A stretch of DNA of 64,000 nucleotides from Mycobacterium sp. ITM-2016-00316 (lineage in GTDB: Bacteria; Actinomycetota; Actinomycetes; Mycobacteriales; Mycobacteriaceae). The notes under the pieces were generated by a model. It worked only from the letters and a program-made list of their open reading frames with translations. It did no database searches and was not told where the DNA came from. Below, one piece after another: positions 28,145-36,601 of this stretch. The stretch spans positions 2,046,001 through 2,110,000 of the forward strand of contig NZ_CP134398.1 in NCBI RefSeq assembly GCF_002968335.2. Reading direction: 5' to 3'. The stretch's first letter is position 1; each line of letters opens with the position of its first letter. Made by a program: the position numbers and the translations under genes.

Positions 28145-28405
28145 TCAGTCGTTGTAGGGATCGACCGTGGGCTGGGGGGCAGTCACCGGAGGAGTGAAGA
28201 CGTTTCCGGCGGTGGTGTCGACCGATTTCTGGCGCGCGCTGCGCGATCCGTTCACCTGGACGCTGTCGTCCGGGTTGGGTTGTTCTGCCACGGTTCTGGC
28301 AGCGGAAGCGGGCGCCGACGGGGTCGCAGACACGACTGGTGCGGTCCCGAAAATCGCGGCTGTCAGGGCGATGACACCGACTGTGACCAAGCTGGTTGTG
28401 TGCAT
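28145..28405 (-). CDS. Small secreted protein (86 aa), function unknown
   Basis: The product has a signal peptide (LVTVGVIALTAAIFGTAPVV, cleavage near VSA-TPS) and a short disordered mature part of about 60 residues rich in Ser, Pro, Val and Asp. A ribosome site, GGAAAGG, lies about ten bases before the ATG at 28405. It ends one base from the ligA stop on the opposite strand. It lies downstream of the five-gene DUF350 operon on the same strand but is separated from it by a 253-base gap. No recognised domain. Confidence 0.6.
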   Translation of the reverse strand: MHTTSLVTVGVIALTAAIFGTAPVVSATPSAPASAARTVAEQPNPDDSVQVNGSRSARQKSVDTTAGNVFTPPVTAPQPTVDPYND

Positions 28406-28658
28406 TTCTACGTGCCTTTCCGGTAGTGGCAGCCACCCGGCATTGCGCCTACGGCGCCCCAGGGTGGTGATTCTCTTGTTCGCACATCATGCTTTTGACA
28501 ATGTATTTGGTGCAGAAGAACGCAATCTCATTGTCTTTCAGCGGGTTTCAGGAGAGAATCAACCTTCGGTGGTGTGAATCTTTCCTGTCTCCCAACCTAT
28601 GGGCCCGGAAAACCACTGTCACGGGACTCATACGGAACACCAAGAATCGCGGGCAACC
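28406..28658. other. Relatively AT-rich intergenic region
   Basis: The 253 bases between the small secreted protein gene and the aminopropyltransferase-like gene are visibly richer in A/T than their surroundings, especially 28470-28580. They must contain the promoter of the small protein gene (minus strand). I see no complete ORF, tRNA or strong hairpin. Confidence 0.6.
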
Positions 28659-30194
28659 CTAGCGGTACCCCGCGCGCATGTCCTCGACGATCCGCGGATT
28701 GTCCAGCGTGGAGGGCGCGAGGACCTGCGCGGCGTTGTCCAGGGGGAACACCGTCGCCGCGTCGAGCACCTCCTGGGTGAGAAACCGCAGCGGGGGAGCA
28801 TCGTCGGGGACCGTGGGCGTCGGGGGCGTGGCCCCGCGGCGGGCCAGCGCGAAACCCCAGTCGCCGAAGGTCGGCACGTGCACGTGATACGGGGTCACCG
28901 CGAATCCCGCCGACCCCAGGGTGGACACCGTGCGCCAGAACGCATTCGGTGTCGAGAACGGGCTGCCCGACTGCACCACCACCAGCCCGTCGACGGCCAG
29001 CACCCGGGTCAGTAGCGCGTAGAACTCAAGTGAATACAACCGGCCCAGCACCGGATTGTCGGGGTCGGGCAGATCGATGATCACGGCGTCGAAGCCGCCG
29101 TCGGGCACCACACCGGGCTCACGTAGCCAGGTCATCGCGTCATCGACGATCACCTGCACCCGCGGGTCGTCCAGCGCGCCGGCATTGGTCTCGCGCAGAG
29201 GTCCGCGCGCCAGCGCGATCACGGCCGGATCGAGTTCCACCTGGACGATCTGGCGCACCTGCGGCATCCGCAGCAACTCGCGGGCGGCCAGGCCATCGCC
29301 ACCGCCGAGGATGAGCACCGTGCGGGCCTCGTTGCCGAGCGCCGGATACACCAGGCTCTCGGTGTAGCGATACTCGTCGCGCGTCGAGAACTGCAGTCCG
29401 CCATCGAGATACAGCCGGGTGTCGGGGCCGCGGCGGGTCACCACGATCTCCTGATAGGAGGACTGCTGGTAGGCGATGATCGGATCGGCATACAGCCGTT
29501 GACGGGTGGTGCTCTGGATACCGTCGGAGGCCACGATCAGCGCGGTCAGTCCCATCGCGGCGGCGGTGAGCACGGCCAGCGCCGACGCGAGCTGGCGGCG
29601 GCTGATGATGCTGCGCAGCAGGAAGACCGCCACGACGGCCGCCGCGGCCAGGTTGATCATCCCGGTGACCGCGGCGCCGCGGATCATGCCCAGCTGCGGC
29701 AGCACCAGGAACGGCCATGCCAGACCGCCGATCAGGGCGCCCAGATAGTCCGCGGCGTTCAGGTTGGCCAGCACCCGGCCGGCGTCGGCGGCTCCCGCGG
29801 TACGGCCCCGCTGCAAGAGCGTCATCAGCAGCGGGACTTCGGCGCCCACCAGCGCGCCGATCACCGCGGTGCCCAGCGCCAGCACCCACAGTGAACCGCC
29901 GATGAACGAGAACGCCACATACATTGCCGCAGCAGATAATCCGCCAATCACACCGAGCAGGGTCTCGACGGCGATGAAGGTGATGGCGGCGTGGCCGAGC
30001 AGCGGTTTGACCAGCAGTGCGCCGGCGCCGAGCGCGGCGACGTAGCCCGCGACGATCAGTGAGGTGGCGACGATACCGCCGCCGTGCAGACTGGCCGACA
30101 GCGTCAGCAGGGCGAGCTCGTAGATGAGCCCGCACGCCGCGCAGGCCGCGACCGCGGCCAGCAGCAGTGCCCGCCAGCGCGTCGTGCCGGTCAT
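28659..30194 (-). CDS. speE: Membrane-fused polyamine aminopropyltransferase-like protein (Rv2601-like)
   Basis: A 511-residue fusion. The first 220 residues contain about seven hydrophobic spans (for example LIVAGYVAALGAGALLV and FIGGSLWVLALGTAVIGALV). The C-terminal half is a spermidine-synthase fold: QSSYQEIVVTRRG, LYLDGGLQFSTRDEYRYTES, LILGGGDGLAARELL and VELDPAVIALAR. The usual catalytic D-S-T-D-P segment reads D-L-P-D-P, which may change substrate preference. It is the last gene of a tightly packed operon (four-base overlap with DUF350). Membrane-tethered SpeE proteins of this type have no settled product. Confidence 0.87.
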   Translation of the reverse strand: MTGTTRWRALLLAAVAACAACGLIYELALLTLSASLHGGGIVATSLIVAGYVAALGAGALLVKPLLGHAAITFIAVETLLGVIGGLSAAAMYVAFSFIGGSLWVLALGTAVIGALVGAEVPLLMTLLQRGRTAGAADAGRVLANLNAADYLGALIGGLAWPFLVLPQLGMIRGAAVTGMINLAAAAVVAVFLLRSIISRRQLASALAVLTAAAMGLTALIVASDGIQSTTRQRLYADPIIAYQQSSYQEIVVTRRGPDTRLYLDGGLQFSTRDEYRYTESLVYPALGNEARTVLILGGGDGLAARELLRMPQVRQIVQVELDPAVIALARGPLRETNAGALDDPRVQVIVDDAMTWLREPGVVPDGGFDAVIIDLPDPDNPVLGRLYSLEFYALLTRVLAVDGLVVVQSGSPFSTPNAFWRTVSTLGSAGFAVTPYHVHVPTFGDWGFALARRGATPPTPTVPDDAPPLRFLTQEVLDAATVFPLDNAAQVLAPSTLDNPRIVEDMRAGYR

Positions 30195-30655
30195 GACAGC
30201 GCGGCTGCGTTCACCCCTCCGACGGCCAGCAGGATCACCGCGGTCGCGACGGCACCCGGGTGCAGCTTCTCATCGCCGATGAGGTCGCGAAAACGGCCCG
30301 GCACCAGCGCTTCCAGCACCAGCAGTGTGACGCCCTGCAATGTCACCCCGACCAGTCCGTACACCAGCGCATCGACCAATCCCTGGCCCAGTTCGGCAGA
30401 ACTCGCGATGATCGCGACGGCGGTCACCAACGACAGCGCCCCGTACATGCCGCAGGCCACCGCGACCGCATTCGGGCGGTGCGCGACGAACACCAACTCG
30501 CGTAGGCTGCCCGGCGTCAACAGGTCGGTCATCACGAACCCGGCGCCGAAAACCACGATCCCGACGACGAAATACAGCACCGCCGCGACCACGTTCTGGG
30601 TCAGTGCGCCGCCGTCGACCGTGCCGAACTCCAGTGCAAGGTATGACGTGTCCAT
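30191..30655 (-). CDS. DUF350 membrane protein (Rv2600-like)
   Basis: A 154-residue protein with four predicted membrane spans: NVVAAVLYFVVGIVVFGAGF, VAVACGMYGALSLVTAVAII, ALVYGLVGVTLQGVTLLVL and AVATAVILLAVGGV. DUF350 (YjfL family) proteins recur beside PspA-like and polyamine or glutathionylspermidine enzymes in many bacteria. It starts 15 bases after the DUF4247 gene and overlaps the aminopropyltransferase gene by four. Confidence 0.85.
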   Translation of the reverse strand: MDTSYLALEFGTVDGGALTQNVVAAVLYFVVGIVVFGAGFVMTDLLTPGSLRELVFVAHRPNAVAVACGMYGALSLVTAVAIIASSAELGQGLVDALVYGLVGVTLQGVTLLVLEALVPGRFRDLIGDEKLHPGAVATAVILLAVGGVNAAALS

Positions 30656-30670
30656 CGGTGTCTCCCGCTC

Positions 30671-31102
30671 CTACTTCGTTCCGCCGGGTCCGCCGGAGCT
30701 ACCGCCCGAGCCGCCCGCTGGTGAGCCCGGGGTGAACCCCGGACCCAGAAAAATGAACCCGCCGCCGCTGTAGCGGGAATTGACGTCCTCGACCCGGACA
30801 CTGCATGGATACTGGCCGTCCGGACCGACGATCACGATGTCGTCGGGGTAGCGCAGATACTCGCTGCCGCGGTCGGAGGCGCGCGATTCCGGGGCGTCGT
30901 AGGACGCGATGTCGTCGGCCACCGATGTCGGGGAGCCGCTGCATTCGTAGCGCCCGTCACCGCCGTCCGCCGAATATTGCCGGTAGTTTTCGCTGACGTG
31001 GTTGCGAACGTCCTTGTTCAGCAACACCATTCCGGAAATCAGCAGGACAGCGCCGAGCGTGACGAGCACTCCGGCCAGCGCGAACAGGGCGTTGCGGCTC
31101 AC
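30671..31102 (-). CDS. DUF4247 membrane-anchored protein (Rv2599-like)
   Basis: A 143-residue protein beginning at a GTG at 31102. A single N-terminal membrane span (ALFALAGVLVTLGAVLLISG) is followed by an extracytoplasmic domain with two cysteines (GRYECSG and QYPCSV) that could form a disulfide, and a Gly/Ser/Pro-rich tail. The DDIASYDAPESRA and YLRYPDDIVIV stretches fit DUF4247. It overlaps DUF2617 by four bases. Confidence 0.8.
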   Translation of the reverse strand: MSRNALFALAGVLVTLGAVLLISGMVLLNKDVRNHVSENYRQYSADGGDGRYECSGSPTSVADDIASYDAPESRASDRGSEYLRYPDDIVIVGPDGQYPCSVRVEDVNSRYSGGGFIFLGPGFTPGSPAGGSGGSSGGPGGTK

Positions 31103-31590
31103 GGCTGCCACCGGCTCTCGGTGTGCACGACGAGGCCACTGCGGGCCGCGGGGTACAGATGCCAGGTCTGCCAGTGCCAGCCGGCGCCCTCGGGGGTGGC
31201 GCACAGCGCCGTGAGCGCGGCCTCGTCGCCGGGGAAACTGCCACCCAGCCAACCGCTCTCGTGTTCGCAGCGGTGCCGCAGGCCGGCCGCGATCCGGCGG
31301 AATGCGGACTCGTCGTGGCTGGTGGTCTCGGACTGCAACCGGTAGCCGGGTGCCTTCGCCGAGTCCGGCAGTGCCGAACCGGCAGCATGCTCGGTGCAAG
31401 ACACCTGCTCGGAGAACTCAGCCACCGTGATGACATGAGACGCGCCGAGCACGCCCAGGGTCAGATCCGCGCCGCCGGGATGGCGCAGCGTGCAGGACGC
31501 CAGCGGGGGCGGGGCAGGGGCGTTCAGCGTCAAGCGCAGATTCGTGCCACTGACATCGACGGGAACCACGCGCAGGCGATGCAACGGCAA
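31099..31590 (-). CDS. DUF2617 protein (Rv2598-like)
   Basis: A 163-residue soluble protein. VVPVDVSGTNLRLTL, HPGGADLTLGVLGASHV, FRRIAAGLRHRCEHESGW and GWHWQTWHLYPAARSGLVV are recognisable DUF2617 features. The best start is a TTG at 31590 (giving MPLHRLRVV), nine bases after the DUF4178 stop. A GTG further in is possible but would clip the first strand. Its function is unknown; it always travels with DUF4178/DUF4247/DUF350 in mycobacteria, as I recall. Confidence 0.78.
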   Translation of the reverse strand: MPLHRLRVVPVDVSGTNLRLTLNAPAPPPLASCTLRHPGGADLTLGVLGASHVITVAEFSEQVSCTEHAAGSALPDSAKAPGYRLQSETTSHDESAFRRIAAGLRHRCEHESGWLGGSFPGDEAALTALCATPEGAGWHWQTWHLYPAARSGLVVHTESRWQP

Positions 31591-31598
31591 CGCGATGC

Positions 31599-32216
31599 CT
31601 AGAATCCGGCCGGCGGCGCCGGGTACACGGTCAACTCCCCGGCGCGCACCGGGGTGCCGTAGGAGACCTCCCACGCCATCGTCGGCGCCCAGCGCTCGTA
31701 GCCGAGCAGGGCGGTGCCGCCGTTGGCGCTGTAGTCCACGTAGTCCATGTCGCCGCCCGCGGGCAGTCCCGTGGTGCCCTCGGTGGTGTAGGACGCGCGG
31801 CCGTTCTCGTCGACGGTGAAGGACATTCCGTCGACGTCGATGCTGCTGCCCGGTTCGGCCGGTAATCCCGTGCGCTTGTGCCACCACACCAGCTCGAGGC
31901 GGCCCTCGTCCTCCTCGACGCTGAACCAGACCGGTGGCTCGTCGGCCTTGCCCTCGAGCAGATGCTCCCACCAGACGAACGGACCCTCCCGCAGGGTGAC
32001 CGATCCGCGCACCACGTAGTCGGTGCCGCCGTAGCTGACGATGGCACCAGGGCCCAGCTGGCGCGGGCCGAAGGTCTCTGTTTGGGACGCGAATCGCAGC
32101 GGATCCTGGCGAGCCGAGGGCTGTTTGGGCTGCTTCGGGCGATTGCGGGCGACGAGGAAGACGATCACGCCCGCCGCGAGCGCAACGATGGCGAGGACGA
32201 TCAGTAGTTCCCCCAC
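31599..32216 (-). CDS. DUF4178 membrane-anchored protein (Rv2597-like)
   Basis: A 205-residue protein from a GTG at 32216. One N-terminal membrane helix (LLIVLAIVALAAGVIVFLVA) precedes a beta-rich cytoplasmic DUF4178 domain (LGPGAIVSYGGTDYVVRGSV, FVWWEHLLEG, LELVWWHKR). It is the first gene of a five-gene minus-strand operon. AAAGGTG lies about eight bases before the start. In other bacteria DUF4178 proteins accompany DUF350 and polyamine enzymes. Confidence 0.84.
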   Translation of the reverse strand: MGELLIVLAIVALAAGVIVFLVARNRPKQPKQPSARQDPLRFASQTETFGPRQLGPGAIVSYGGTDYVVRGSVTLREGPFVWWEHLLEGKADEPPVWFSVEEDEGRLELVWWHKRTGLPAEPGSSIDVDGMSFTVDENGRASYTTEGTTGLPAGGDMDYVDYSANGGTALLGYERWAPTMAWEVSYGTPVRAGELTVYPAPPAGF

Positions 32217-32283
32217 GCAACACCTTTCATCGTGGTCAAGAATTCCACCGTACAGCCTCGCTCACAGCGGGTTCTCAGCATTA

Positions 32284-32943
32284 TCAGCGAAGGATGGTCG
32301 CCACGATGCCGGCCAGGTAGCCCAGCCGGGCCACCTCCGACGGTCGGAACGCCGGGCCACCCGCACGGCCGAGCACGACCGCGATCGACGGGTCGCCCAG
32401 CGGGGCTGCCGCCAGCGCGGTGTCGATATCGCGCCACACCTGCGGCACCCAGTCCGCGGTGGCGTCCAGCGCCGCGGCGTGTTCCAGCGGGAGCCAGGGG
32501 GCGGTGGTGGCCTGGGTCTCCGGTGCGCCCGGGCTGCCGGCGACGCGCTCGACGCCCTCGGCGGTGGAGCGGACCACGGTGCACCAGCTCACCCGCAGCA
32601 CACGTGGCGCGTCCTGGGCGAGCACGTGCAGTTTGTCGGACCGGCCCCGCGCCGCGGCGATGTGGTCGATGAGCTCGAGTTCGCGGTGGGCTTCCAGCAG
32701 CCCGGTGTGCGGGCGCACGCTGTCGACGTAGACGCCCTTGATGTGCTCGGCGGCGGTGATCAGCGAGTCGGGCATCGCGCCGGGCGGCAGTTCGACCACC
32801 AGATCGTCGATGGCGTAGCCGGCGCCGCGCTCGACGACGTCGAGGGACAGGATGTCGGCACCCACCGAACCGAGTGCGACGGCCAGTGAGCCGAGGCTGC
32901 CCGGTCGGTCCTCCAGCTGGACCCGCAGCAGATATGACGGCAC
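32284..32943 (-). CDS. ACT-domain protein (Rv3013-like)
   Basis: A 219-residue protein. An ACT domain sits at the N-terminus (SYLLRVQLEDRPGSLGSLA, then GSVGADILSLDVVERG), suggesting amino-acid binding. The C-terminal 100 residues include WRDIDTALAAAPLGDPSIAV and resemble a GAF-like or regulatory fold. M. tuberculosis Rv3013 sits in the same place, divergent from gatC. The GTG at 32943 gives VPSYLLRVQ; another GTG three codons upstream is also usable. Confidence 0.82.
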   Translation of the reverse strand: MPSYLLRVQLEDRPGSLGSLAVALGSVGADILSLDVVERGAGYAIDDLVVELPPGAMPDSLITAAEHIKGVYVDSVRPHTGLLEAHRELELIDHIAAARGRSDKLHVLAQDAPRVLRVSWCTVVRSTAEGVERVAGSPGAPETQATTAPWLPLEHAAALDATADWVPQVWRDIDTALAAAPLGDPSIAVVLGRAGGPAFRPSEVARLGYLAGIVATILR

Positions 32944-33013
32944 GGCCAACACGATGTCACAGGGGTCGGGGCGCAGCGACCCGAGGATTGCAGGGTGACT
33001 AGGCTTTGCAGTC

Positions 33014-33313
33014 GTGTCACAGATTTCCCGGGACGAGGTAGCGCACCTGGCGCGGCTGGCCCGGCTCGCCCTGACCGACGGTGAGCTGGACAGCTTCGCA
33101 GGCCAACTCGACGCCATCCTGGCCCATGTCGGCCAGATCCAATCCGTCGACGTCACCGGCGTCGAGGCCACGGACAACCCCTTGAAGGTCCTCAACGTCA
33201 CCCGGCCGGACACCGTCGTGCCCGGTCTGGCGCAGGACGAGGCGCTGGCGGCGGCGCCGCGCGCCGAGGACGGACGGTTCGCCGTGCCCAGGATTCTCGG
33301 GGAGGCAGAGTGA
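33014..33313 (+). CDS. gatC: Aspartyl/glutamyl-tRNA amidotransferase subunit C
   Basis: A 99-residue GatC, normal size. [19 protein letters not shown] and [16 protein letters not shown], followed by [16 protein letters not shown], are characteristic. GatC stabilises GatA in the complex that turns Glu-tRNA-Gln (and Asp-tRNA-Asn) into the amide form. The GTG start has TAGGCT (33000-33005) eight bases upstream. The stop overlaps the gatA start (GTGA). Confidence 0.95.
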   Translation: MSQISRDEVAHLARLARLALTDGELDSFAGQLDAILAHVGQIQSVDVTGVEATDNPLKVLNVTRPDTVVPGLAQDEALAAAPRAEDGRFAVPRILGEAE

Positions 33314-34791
33314 CCGAACTCATCCGCGAGGACGCCGCCACGCTGGGCGCCCGGATCGCCGCCAAGGAGGTGTCCTCCACCGAGGTCACCCAGGCCCACC
33401 TGGACCAGATCGCCGCCACCGACGAGCGCTACCACGCCTTCCTGCACGTCGCGGGGGACAGGGCGTTGGCCGCGGCCGCCGAGATCGACGCCAAGGTGGC
33501 CGCGGGGGAGCAGCTCCCGTCCCCGCTGGCCGGTGTGCCGCTGGCACTCAAGGACGTGTTCACCACCACGGACATGCCGACCACCTGCGGGTCGAAGATC
33601 CTGGAGGGCTGGAACCCGCCGTATGACGCCACGGTCACCGCGCGGCTGCGCGCGGCCGGCATCCCGATTCTGGGCAAGACCAACATGGACGAGTTCGCCA
33701 TGGGCAGCTCGACGGAGAACTCCGCGTTCGGTCCGACCCGCAACCCCTGGGACACCGACCGGGTGCCCGGCGGTTCCGGTGGTGGCAGCGCCGCCGCGCT
33801 CGCCGCGTTCCAGGCGCCACTGGCCATAGGCACCGATACCGGTGGCTCGATCCGCCAGCCCGCCGCCCTCACCTCGACCGTCGGCGTGAAGCCCACCTAC
33901 GGCACCGTCAGCCGCTACGGGCTGGTGGCCTGCGCGTCGTCGCTGGACCAGGGCGGTCCGTGCGCGCGCACCGTGCTGGACACCGCGCTGCTGCATCAGG
34001 TCATCGCCGGCCATGACGGGCGGGACTCCACCTCGGTGGACGCCCCGGTGCCCGATGTCGTCGGCGCGGCCCGCGCCGGAGCGACCGGCGACCTGAAGGG
34101 TGTGCGCATCGGCGTGGTCAAGCAGTTGCGCGGGGACGGGTATCAGCCCGGCGTGCTGGCCTCGTTCAACACCGCCGTGGAACAGCTCACCGCGCTCGGG
34201 GCCGAGGTCACCGAGGTGGACTGCCCCCATTTCGATCACGCGATGGCGGCCTACTACCTGATCCTGCCCTCGGAGGTGTCCTCCAACCTGGCGCGCTTCG
34301 ACGCCATGCGGTTCGGCCTGCGCGTCGGCGATGACGGCACGCACAGCGCCGAAGAGGTGATGGCGCTGACCCGCGCGGCCGGCTTCGGCCCGGAAGTCAA
34401 GCGCCGCATCATGATCGGTACCTACGCACTGTCGGCCGGCTACTACGACGCCTACTACAACCAGGCGCAGAAGGTTCGCACTCTGATCGCCCGCGATCTC
34501 GACGCGGCCTACCAGAAGGTGGACGTGCTGGTCTCACCGGCGACGCCGACCACCGCCTTCCGGCTGGGGGAGAAGGTCGACGATCCGCTGGCCATGTACC
34601 TGTTCGACCTGTGCACGCTGCCGCTGAACCTGGCCGGGCACTGCGGGATGTCGGTGCCGTCGGGCCTGGCGGCCGAGGACAATCTGCCCGTCGGGCTGCA
34701 GATCATGGCGCCGGCGCTGGCCGATGACCGGCTCTACCGGGTCGGTGCGGCCTACGAGGTCGCGCGGGGAGTGCTGCCCACCGCGCTGTAG
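33310..34791 (+). CDS. gatA: Aspartyl/glutamyl-tRNA amidotransferase subunit A
   Basis: A 493-residue amidase-signature enzyme that frees ammonia from glutamine. The Ser-cisSer-Lys triad is expected at K81 (LALKDVF), S156 (GGSGGGS region) and S180 ([10 protein letters not shown]). [15 protein letters not shown] and the C-terminal [18 protein letters not shown] are typical of GatA. It follows gatC with a four-base overlap. gatB lies 5.9 kb further on, beyond poxB, pfkA and the DyP cassette. The stop is only three bases from the convergent poxB stop. Confidence 0.96.
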   Translation: MTELIREDAATLGARIAAKEVSSTEVTQAHLDQIAATDERYHAFLHVAGDRALAAAAEIDAKVAAGEQLPSPLAGVPLALKDVFTTTDMPTTCGSKILEGWNPPYDATVTARLRAAGIPILGKTNMDEFAMGSSTENSAFGPTRNPWDTDRVPGGSGGGSAAALAAFQAPLAIGTDTGGSIRQPAALTSTVGVKPTYGTVSRYGLVACASSLDQGGPCARTVLDTALLHQVIAGHDGRDSTSVDAPVPDVVGAARAGATGDLKGVRIGVVKQLRGDGYQPGVLASFNTAVEQLTALGAEVTEVDCPHFDHAMAAYYLILPSEVSSNLARFDAMRFGLRVGDDGTHSAEEVMALTRAAGFGPEVKRRIMIGTYALSAGYYDAYYNQAQKVRTLIARDLDAAYQKVDVLVSPATPTTAFRLGEKVDDPLAMYLFDLCTLPLNLAGHCGMSVPSGLAAEDNLPVGLQIMAPALADDRLYRVGAAYEVARGVLPTAL

Positions 34792-34794
34792 CCG

Positions 34795-36525
34795 TCAGTC
34801 CAGGATGCGGCGTGCCACGTTGGTGCTGACCAGATCCAGCAACTCGTCGGACCGTCCGGCCAGGATGGTGCGGATCGCGTACAGCGAGAAACCCTTGGCC
34901 TGCTCGACGGTGATGGCCGGCGGGATGGACAGTTCCTGACGCGCGGTCACCACGTCGATCAGCGCCGGGCCGTCATGGGCGAAGGCCGCGGTGAGCGCGG
35001 ATTCCAGGTCGCCGGGCCGTTCCACCCGCCGACCGAAGAGCCCCAGGGACCGCGCGACCGCCGCGAAGTCGGGATTCTGCAGATCGGTGCCGAAGGTCAC
35101 GATGCCGGCCGCCTTCATCTCCAGCTCCACGAAGTTCAGCGACGAGTTGTTGAACACGATCACCTTCACCGGCAACCGGTTCTGGCTCAGGGTGATCAGC
35201 TCCCCGAACAGCATGGTCAGTCCGCCGTCGCCGGCAAAGGCCACCACCTGCCGGTTGCGGTCCACCGTCTGGGCGCCGATGGCCAGCGGCAGCGCGCAGG
35301 CCATGGTGCCGTGGTTGAACGAGCCGAGCAGGCGCCTGCGGCCGTTCATGGTCAGATAGCGCGCCGCCCACACCACCGGCGACCCGACGTCGACGGTGAA
35401 CACCGCATCCGCAGCGGCCAGCCGATCTGCCTCGGCGGCAAGGTATTCCGGCCGGATGGGGGTCTTGTCGCGATCGTTGACGGCGAGCTCGTCGAGCCGG
35501 CGGCGGGTCTTTCGGTAGTGCTTCAGCGACCGGTCCAGGTGCGTGCGGTCGTCCTTGGTGCTCAGCAGTGGCTGCAGGGCGGCCAGGGTGTCGCCGACGT
35601 ATCCGACCATCCCGAGGTCGATCGGGGTACGCCGGCCCAGGTTTCGGCCGCGGACGTCCACCTGGATGACGGTGGCGTGCTCGGGATAGAACTGCCGGTA
35701 CGGGAAGTCGGTGCCCAGCATGAGCAGCACCTCGGCCTCTTTGATGGCCTTGTAGCCGGAGGCGAATCCGAGCAGGCCCGTCATTCCGACGTCGTACGGA
35801 TTGTCGTATTCGACGAATTCCTTGCCGCGCAGGGCATGGACCACCGGCGCCTTCAGGGTGGCCGCCAGCGTCACCAGCTCGTCGTGGGCACCCTCGGCCC
35901 CGGCGCCGGCGAGGATGGTGATCTTGTCGGAGTTGTTGAGAATCGTTGCGGCGCGACGCAGTTCATCGTCGGCGGGCCGGCATATCGAGTGGGTGGGCAG
36001 CACCGGGCTGACTCTGAGGTCACCGGCCTTGTGCAGGAAGATTTCGCCCGGAATGACGACGACGGCGACACCGTTCTCCTCGATGGCGGCGCGCATGGCC
36101 ATCTGCAGCACCCGCGGCGCGGACTCCGGGGTGGTGACCAGCTCGCAGTAGACACTGCATTCGCGGAACAGTTCCTGCGGGCGGGTCTCCTGGAAGTACT
36201 CCGAGCCGATCTCGGACTGCGGGATGTGCGCGGCGATGGCCAGCACCGGCACCCGGCTGCGCTGGGCGTCGAACAGCCCGTTGATCAGGTGCAGGTTGCC
36301 CGGCCCGCAACTGCCGGCACAGACCGCGAGCTGCCCGGTCAGCGCCGCATCACCGGCCGCCGCGAAACCCGCCGTCTCCTCATGGCGGACGTGTTCCCAG
36401 TTGAAGTCGTCGGCGCGCCGGATGGCGTCGGTCAGCCCGTTGAGGCTGTCCCCGGGCAGTCCGTACATGCGTGTGACCCCACTGGCCTGCAGTGTCAAGA
36501 TGACGTGATCGGCAAGTGTGGTCAT
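34795..36525 (-). CDS. poxB: Pyruvate dehydrogenase (quinone)/PoxB-like ThDP enzyme
   Basis: A 576-residue thiamin-diphosphate enzyme. The catalytic Glu is in RHEETAGFAA, the FAD/structural centre includes GMTGLLGFASGYKAI, and the ThDP motif runs from AGDGGLTMLFGELITL to FNNSSLNFVELEMKAAG. This pattern fits pyruvate:quinone oxidoreductase, which converts pyruvate to acetate and CO2 at the membrane, rather than acetolactate synthase. The start MTTLADHV at 36525 has TAGGGT on the minus strand five bases upstream. An E. coli-like C-terminal membrane-binding helix is not obvious. Confidence 0.87.
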   Translation of the reverse strand: MTTLADHVILTLQASGVTRMYGLPGDSLNGLTDAIRRADDFNWEHVRHEETAGFAAAGDAALTGQLAVCAGSCGPGNLHLINGLFDAQRSRVPVLAIAAHIPQSEIGSEYFQETRPQELFRECSVYCELVTTPESAPRVLQMAMRAAIEENGVAVVVIPGEIFLHKAGDLRVSPVLPTHSICRPADDELRRAATILNNSDKITILAGAGAEGAHDELVTLAATLKAPVVHALRGKEFVEYDNPYDVGMTGLLGFASGYKAIKEAEVLLMLGTDFPYRQFYPEHATVIQVDVRGRNLGRRTPIDLGMVGYVGDTLAALQPLLSTKDDRTHLDRSLKHYRKTRRRLDELAVNDRDKTPIRPEYLAAEADRLAAADAVFTVDVGSPVVWAARYLTMNGRRRLLGSFNHGTMACALPLAIGAQTVDRNRQVVAFAGDGGLTMLFGELITLSQNRLPVKVIVFNNSSLNFVELEMKAAGIVTFGTDLQNPDFAAVARSLGLFGRRVERPGDLESALTAAFAHDGPALIDVVTARQELSIPPAITVEQAKGFSLYAIRTILAGRSDELLDLVSTNVARRILD

Positions 36526-36601
36526 ACCCAACCCTAGGACGCTGAGCTTCACTTTCGCTGTGGGCGAGCCCGGACTGGACGAAGCTGGCAGGATCTAGCC
36601 C

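Noticed and set aside
32944..34344. Long N-terminal extension of the ACT protein across gatC and gatA
   Set aside because: The extension is antisense to gatC/gatA codons and has GC-bias composition; the real ACT protein starts with the SYLLRVQ strand at about 32943.
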